A stretch of 64,000 nt of DNA from Nereida sp024640765 (GTDB lineage: Bacteria > Pseudomonadota > Alphaproteobacteria > Rhodobacterales > Rhodobacteraceae), in NCBI GenBank assembly GCA_024640765.1, contig JAHEEK010000002.1, positions 62,001 to 126,000 of the forward strand. The letters run 5' to 3'. The stretch's first letter is position 1. Each line of letters begins with the position of its first letter. The translations under genes and the position numbers were made by a program. Shown piece after piece: positions 61,400 to 64,000 of the stretch. The notes below the pieces were generated by a model. That model saw nothing but the letters and a program-made list of their open reading frames with translations, was not told the DNA's origin and did not search any database.

Positions 61400-63094
61400 A
61401 TGCGTCGCGGAATTAGCATAAGATGGCTGCCATTGCTGACGGTGCTGGCCATGCTTGGCCCCGTCGTGGCCGGATTACTTGGCACCATCGCGCCCGCGTT
61501 TGGGTATTTGCCAGCGGCCAATATGAGAGAATGGACAGTGGCTCCATTTGTGGGTTTGTTTCGCTGGGGCGGCTTTCCACATGCAGTGATGCTCAGTGTG
61601 ACAACGGGATTTTTGGCAACGTCTCTGTCGCTTTTGATCACAGTTTTGATCATTGCGGGGTGGCACGGCACGCAGGCGTTTAACCTTATTCGGCGTTTAT
61701 TGTCCCCGTTACTTTCGGTCCCACACGCGGCCGCGGCGTTTGGCATTGCGTTTCTGATCACCCCATCGGGATGGGTGGCACGTGCATTCTCGCCATGGCT
61801 GACAGGTTGGGAGCGTCCGCCAGATGTGCTCATCGTTCAGGACCACTGGGGCCTCGCGATGGTGGTTGGCCTCGTTGCCAAAGAGGTGCCATTTTTGCTG
61901 CTGATGAGCTTGGCAGCCCTGGGGCAAGTCAACGCAAAATCAAGCGCCACGATCGCCGCCGCCTTGGGGTATGGGCGTGTAACTGGCTGGCTCAAAACAG
62001 TTTTCCCACGGGTCTACGCCCAGATCAGGTTACCGGTTTATGTTGTTCTAGCCTATTCGATGTCGACTGTTGACGTGGCCATCGTGCTGGGTCCGAACAC
62101 GCCGCCGACTTTATCTGTTCAAATCGTTAAATGGATGTCCGATCCGGATTTGGCGATGCGACTTGAAGCAGCCGCAGCAGCATTGATTCAGCTTCTCCTG
62201 GTTATTGGCAGCCTGATCCTGTGGCGCGGCGGCGAGATTGTGGTTGGCATATTGGGTGCCAAGTGGGTGATGCGCGGAACGCGAAGTTTCGGTGATAATG
62301 CTTTGCGGGTCGTTGGCCTTGGAGCAGGCGTACTGGTTTGTACAGGCGTTCTTTTGGGGCTTGTCTCATTAGGTGTATGGAGCGTTGCAGGGCTTTGGTC
62401 GTACCCTGATGTACTGCCTGACAGCCTATTTGCGCGTTCATGGTCACGGCACTGGGGCAACATTTTTGATACCGGTATAACCACGTTGCTGATCGCGCTT
62501 TGTGCGACGTTCATCGCAGTTTTGTTGACGCTGGGATGTTTAGAGGCTGAATACCGCTTTAACTTCACCATGTCAGAGCGAGGTGTGTTTTTGCTCTATC
62601 TACCTCTCATGGTGCCGCAAACCGCGTTCTTGCCGGGCCTTCAGACGCTGATGCTGTCCACTGGGTTGAAAGCCGGATTTGTCCCTGTGGTTCTGGCGCA
62701 TTTAGTCTTTGTGCTGCCTTATGTTTTTCTGTCTTTGTCGGATCCGTTTCGGGCTTGGGATGTGCGGTTCGGCACGATTGCCGCCGCCTTGGGTCGTTCT
62801 GCAAACGGCGTCCTTTGGCGGGTGCGCTTGCCCATGTTACTGGCCCCTGTTTTGACTGCTGTGGCCGTTGGGTTTGCGGCTTCCGTCGGTCAGTACCTGC
62901 CCACACTTTTGGTCGGGGGTGGGCGGCTGTCGACGTTAACAACCGAAGCCGTCGCGCTTGCCGCGGGGGGCGACCGCCGCGCGATTGGGGTTTATGGCTT
63001 GGCCCAAACTGTTGCCGCGATCCTGCCTTTCGCAGCAGCACTTTTGCTGCCTCAGATCATTTGGCGTAACCGACGGGGGCTGTCTGATGCCTAA
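61400..63094 (+). CDS. ynjC: Double-length ABC transporter permease (YnjC-like)
   Basis: 564 residues from the ATG at 61400; an upstream TTG lies within the terminator. Two permease halves in one chain, about 12 membrane segments: first EAA-type loop ATIAAALGYGRVTGWLKTVF, second FGTIAAALGRSANGVLWRV. Such fused permeases are typical of YnjC. It pairs with the downstream ATPase. Confidence 0.87.
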   Translation: MRRGISIRWLPLLTVLAMLGPVVAGLLGTIAPAFGYLPAANMREWTVAPFVGLFRWGGFPHAVMLSVTTGFLATSLSLLITVLIIAGWHGTQAFNLIRRLLSPLLSVPHAAAAFGIAFLITPSGWVARAFSPWLTGWERPPDVLIVQDHWGLAMVVGLVAKEVPFLLLMSLAALGQVNAKSSATIAAALGYGRVTGWLKTVFPRVYAQIRLPVYVVLAYSMSTVDVAIVLGPNTPPTLSVQIVKWMSDPDLAMRLEAAAAALIQLLLVIGSLILWRGGEIVVGILGAKWVMRGTRSFGDNALRVVGLGAGVLVCTGVLLGLVSLGVWSVAGLWSYPDVLPDSLFARSWSRHWGNIFDTGITTLLIALCATFIAVLLTLGCLEAEYRFNFTMSERGVFLLYLPLMVPQTAFLPGLQTLMLSTGLKAGFVPVVLAHLVFVLPYVFLSLSDPFRAWDVRFGTIAAALGRSANGVLWRVRLPMLLAPVLTAVAVGFAASVGQYLPTLLVGGGRLSTLTTEAVALAAGGDRRAIGVYGLAQTVAAILPFAAALLLPQIIWRNRRGLSDA

Positions 63095-63121
63095 TTTCTA
63101 TGCCCGCAAAGGACACATTCA

Positions 63122-63757
63122 ATGAGCCACGAATTGCACCTTGATAATATCCGTATTTCCAAAGATGGGCGTGAATTAATCGCGATTGACCAGACAGTTG
63201 CTGCGGGTGAAGTGCTATCTGTTATGGGGCCGTCAGGTGCGGGCAAGTCGACTTTGCTTAATTACATTATTGGTACTTTGCCGTCTAATTTTAAGGCAAC
63301 AGGGGCGGTTCTGCTGAATGGTGCAAATCTATGCGTGTTGCCTTCTAATCAGCGGCAAGTCGGTATTCTGTTTCAGGATGATCTGCTCTTTCCACACATG
63401 AGTGTTGGGCAAAACCTGGCCTTTGGGCTAAGCGCAGATATTCGGGGGGGCGATAGGCTCGCGCGCATTGATCAGGCACTTACCGAGATTGGCTTAGAGA
63501 GGTTTGCGGACCGTGATCCAGAAACCCTGTCTGGTGGGCAAAAAGCACGGGTTGCATTGATGCGGATGCTATTGTCGGAACCGCGTGTTTTGTTGCTGGA
63601 CGAAGCATTTTCACGGCTGGACACGGAACGCCGTGATCAGATCCGGACACTTGTGTTTGATACCGCGCGGGCGCGTCAGCTGCCCGTCATTATGGTCACC
63701 CACGATCGAGCAGATGCTGACGCAGCAGGTGGCCCTGTGTTCTATCTAACTGACTAA
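63122..63757 (+). CDS. ynjD: ABC transporter ATP-binding protein (YnjD-like)
   Basis: 211 residues. Walker A MGPSGAGKSTLLNYIIG, Q-loop VGILFQDDLLFPH, signature LSGGQKARVALMR, Walker B VLLLDEAFSRLD, His switch IMVTHDRAD. AGGACA precedes the ATG at 63122, 27 bp after ynjC. Completes ynjF-B-C-D. Ends 8 bp from the convergent oligopeptide ATPase gene. Confidence 0.92.
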   Translation: MSHELHLDNIRISKDGRELIAIDQTVAAGEVLSVMGPSGAGKSTLLNYIIGTLPSNFKATGAVLLNGANLCVLPSNQRQVGILFQDDLLFPHMSVGQNLAFGLSADIRGGDRLARIDQALTEIGLERFADRDPETLSGGQKARVALMRMLLSEPRVLLLDEAFSRLDTERRDQIRTLVFDTARARQLPVIMVTHDRADADAAGGPVFYLTD

Positions 63758-63765
63758 TCTTACGC

Positions 63766-64000
63766 CTATTCTGCCAAATGGCAGGCCACCCGCGCACCTC
63801 TGACCACACGCATTTCGGGACGCTCAGCCGAACATTGCGCCGCAGCGATCGGACAACGCGGATGGAACGCGCAGCCAGTAGGCGGGTTGATTGGGTCAGG
63901 GATTTCACCTTGTGGCGGATCAATCTCGCGGCCAAACCCATCCATCTTTGGGGCGGCTGCCAAAAGCATCTGGGTGTAGGGGTGCTTGGGGTTCTCAAAC
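63766..64000 (-). CDS. Oligopeptide/dipeptide ABC transporter ATP-binding protein, C-terminal part
   Basis: The frame is open from the right edge, so only the last 77 residues are present. They form the oligo_HPY C-terminal region: NPKHPYTQMLLAAAP followed by GCAFHPRCPIAAAQCSAERP, whose cysteines may bind an iron-sulfur cluster in this family. The nucleotide-binding domain lies beyond the window. It belongs to a second peptide-type importer, separate from that at 33-39 kb. Confidence 0.9.
   Translation of the reverse strand, partial: FENPKHPYTQMLLAAAPKMDGFGREIDPPQGEIPDPINPPTGCAFHPRCPIAAAQCSAERPEMRVVRGARVACHLAE

Noticed and set aside
1..64000. CRISPR arrays, tRNA/rRNA genes, prophage or transposase genes
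   Set aside because: I looked for regularly spaced repeats, cloverleaf-like segments, integrases and transposase motifs on both strands and saw none I could support.

Overview
The window looks like an ordinary stretch of chromosome from an alphaproteobacterium of the order Rhodobacterales, most likely the Roseobacter group. Supporting signs are a GcrA-type cell-cycle regulator, a DUF1467 gene beside methylmalonyl-CoA epimerase, the lgt-midA-pgeF cluster, a TamA/TamB pair, an HpsN-like sulfopropanediol dehydrogenase, and copies of an intergenic element that I recall from Rhodobacterales genomes. I could not assign a species. I found no rRNA, tRNA, CRISPR array, prophage or intact insertion sequence.

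Layout. 1-8.6 kb: pgeF (cut by the left edge), midA and lgt on the minus strand; ubiK; a ybjN-proC-csaA-like-hydroxyacid dehydrogenase run; thymidine kinase; arsH; a KAS III enzyme. 8.6-14.6 kb: carB and aspS diverge from a shared 313-bp region, and a GNAT gene is coupled to aspS. 14.6-23.3 kb: small envelope and housekeeping genes, including a response regulator broken by a stop codon and a frameshift, mce-DUF1467, an M48 lipoprotein protease, rimO, gcrA, and two transport genes. 23.4-33 kb: argD-argF, hrpB, meaB, rpmB, a small copper-handling pair, and lepA.

33-40.2 kb is a six-gene minus-strand operon: M20 deacetylase/peptidase, a complete oligopeptide-type ABC importer, and a P1-family N-terminal-nucleophile peptidase. 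It diverges from a PAS-LuxR regulator, and a 16-bp inverted repeat sits at the midpoint of the 63-bp gap between them. 41-44.5 kb holds an HpsN-like dehydrogenase, a zinc alcohol dehydrogenase and an FMN hydroxyacid oxidase, likely a route for oxidising a C3 diol-sulfonate or similar compound. 44.4-53.6 kb is a complete alpha-glucoside locus: aglR with a GH1 beta-glucosidase on one side and aglEFGAK on the other, with two LacI-type operators between. Its transporter genes are visibly more AT-rich than the surroundings.

53.6-54.3 kb is about 690 bp without a convincing gene. 54.3-59.4 kb encodes TamA and TamB. 59.5-63.8 kb is a ynjF-ynjB-ynjC-ynjD cluster in the same association as in E. coli. 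The right edge cuts an oligopeptide ABC ATPase.

Nothing here is a clearly new defence or mobile system. The best leads are the PAS-LuxR/peptidase-transporter locus with its central palindrome, the HpsN-type oxidation cassette, the decayed response regulator, and the tightly abutting convergent gene ends.
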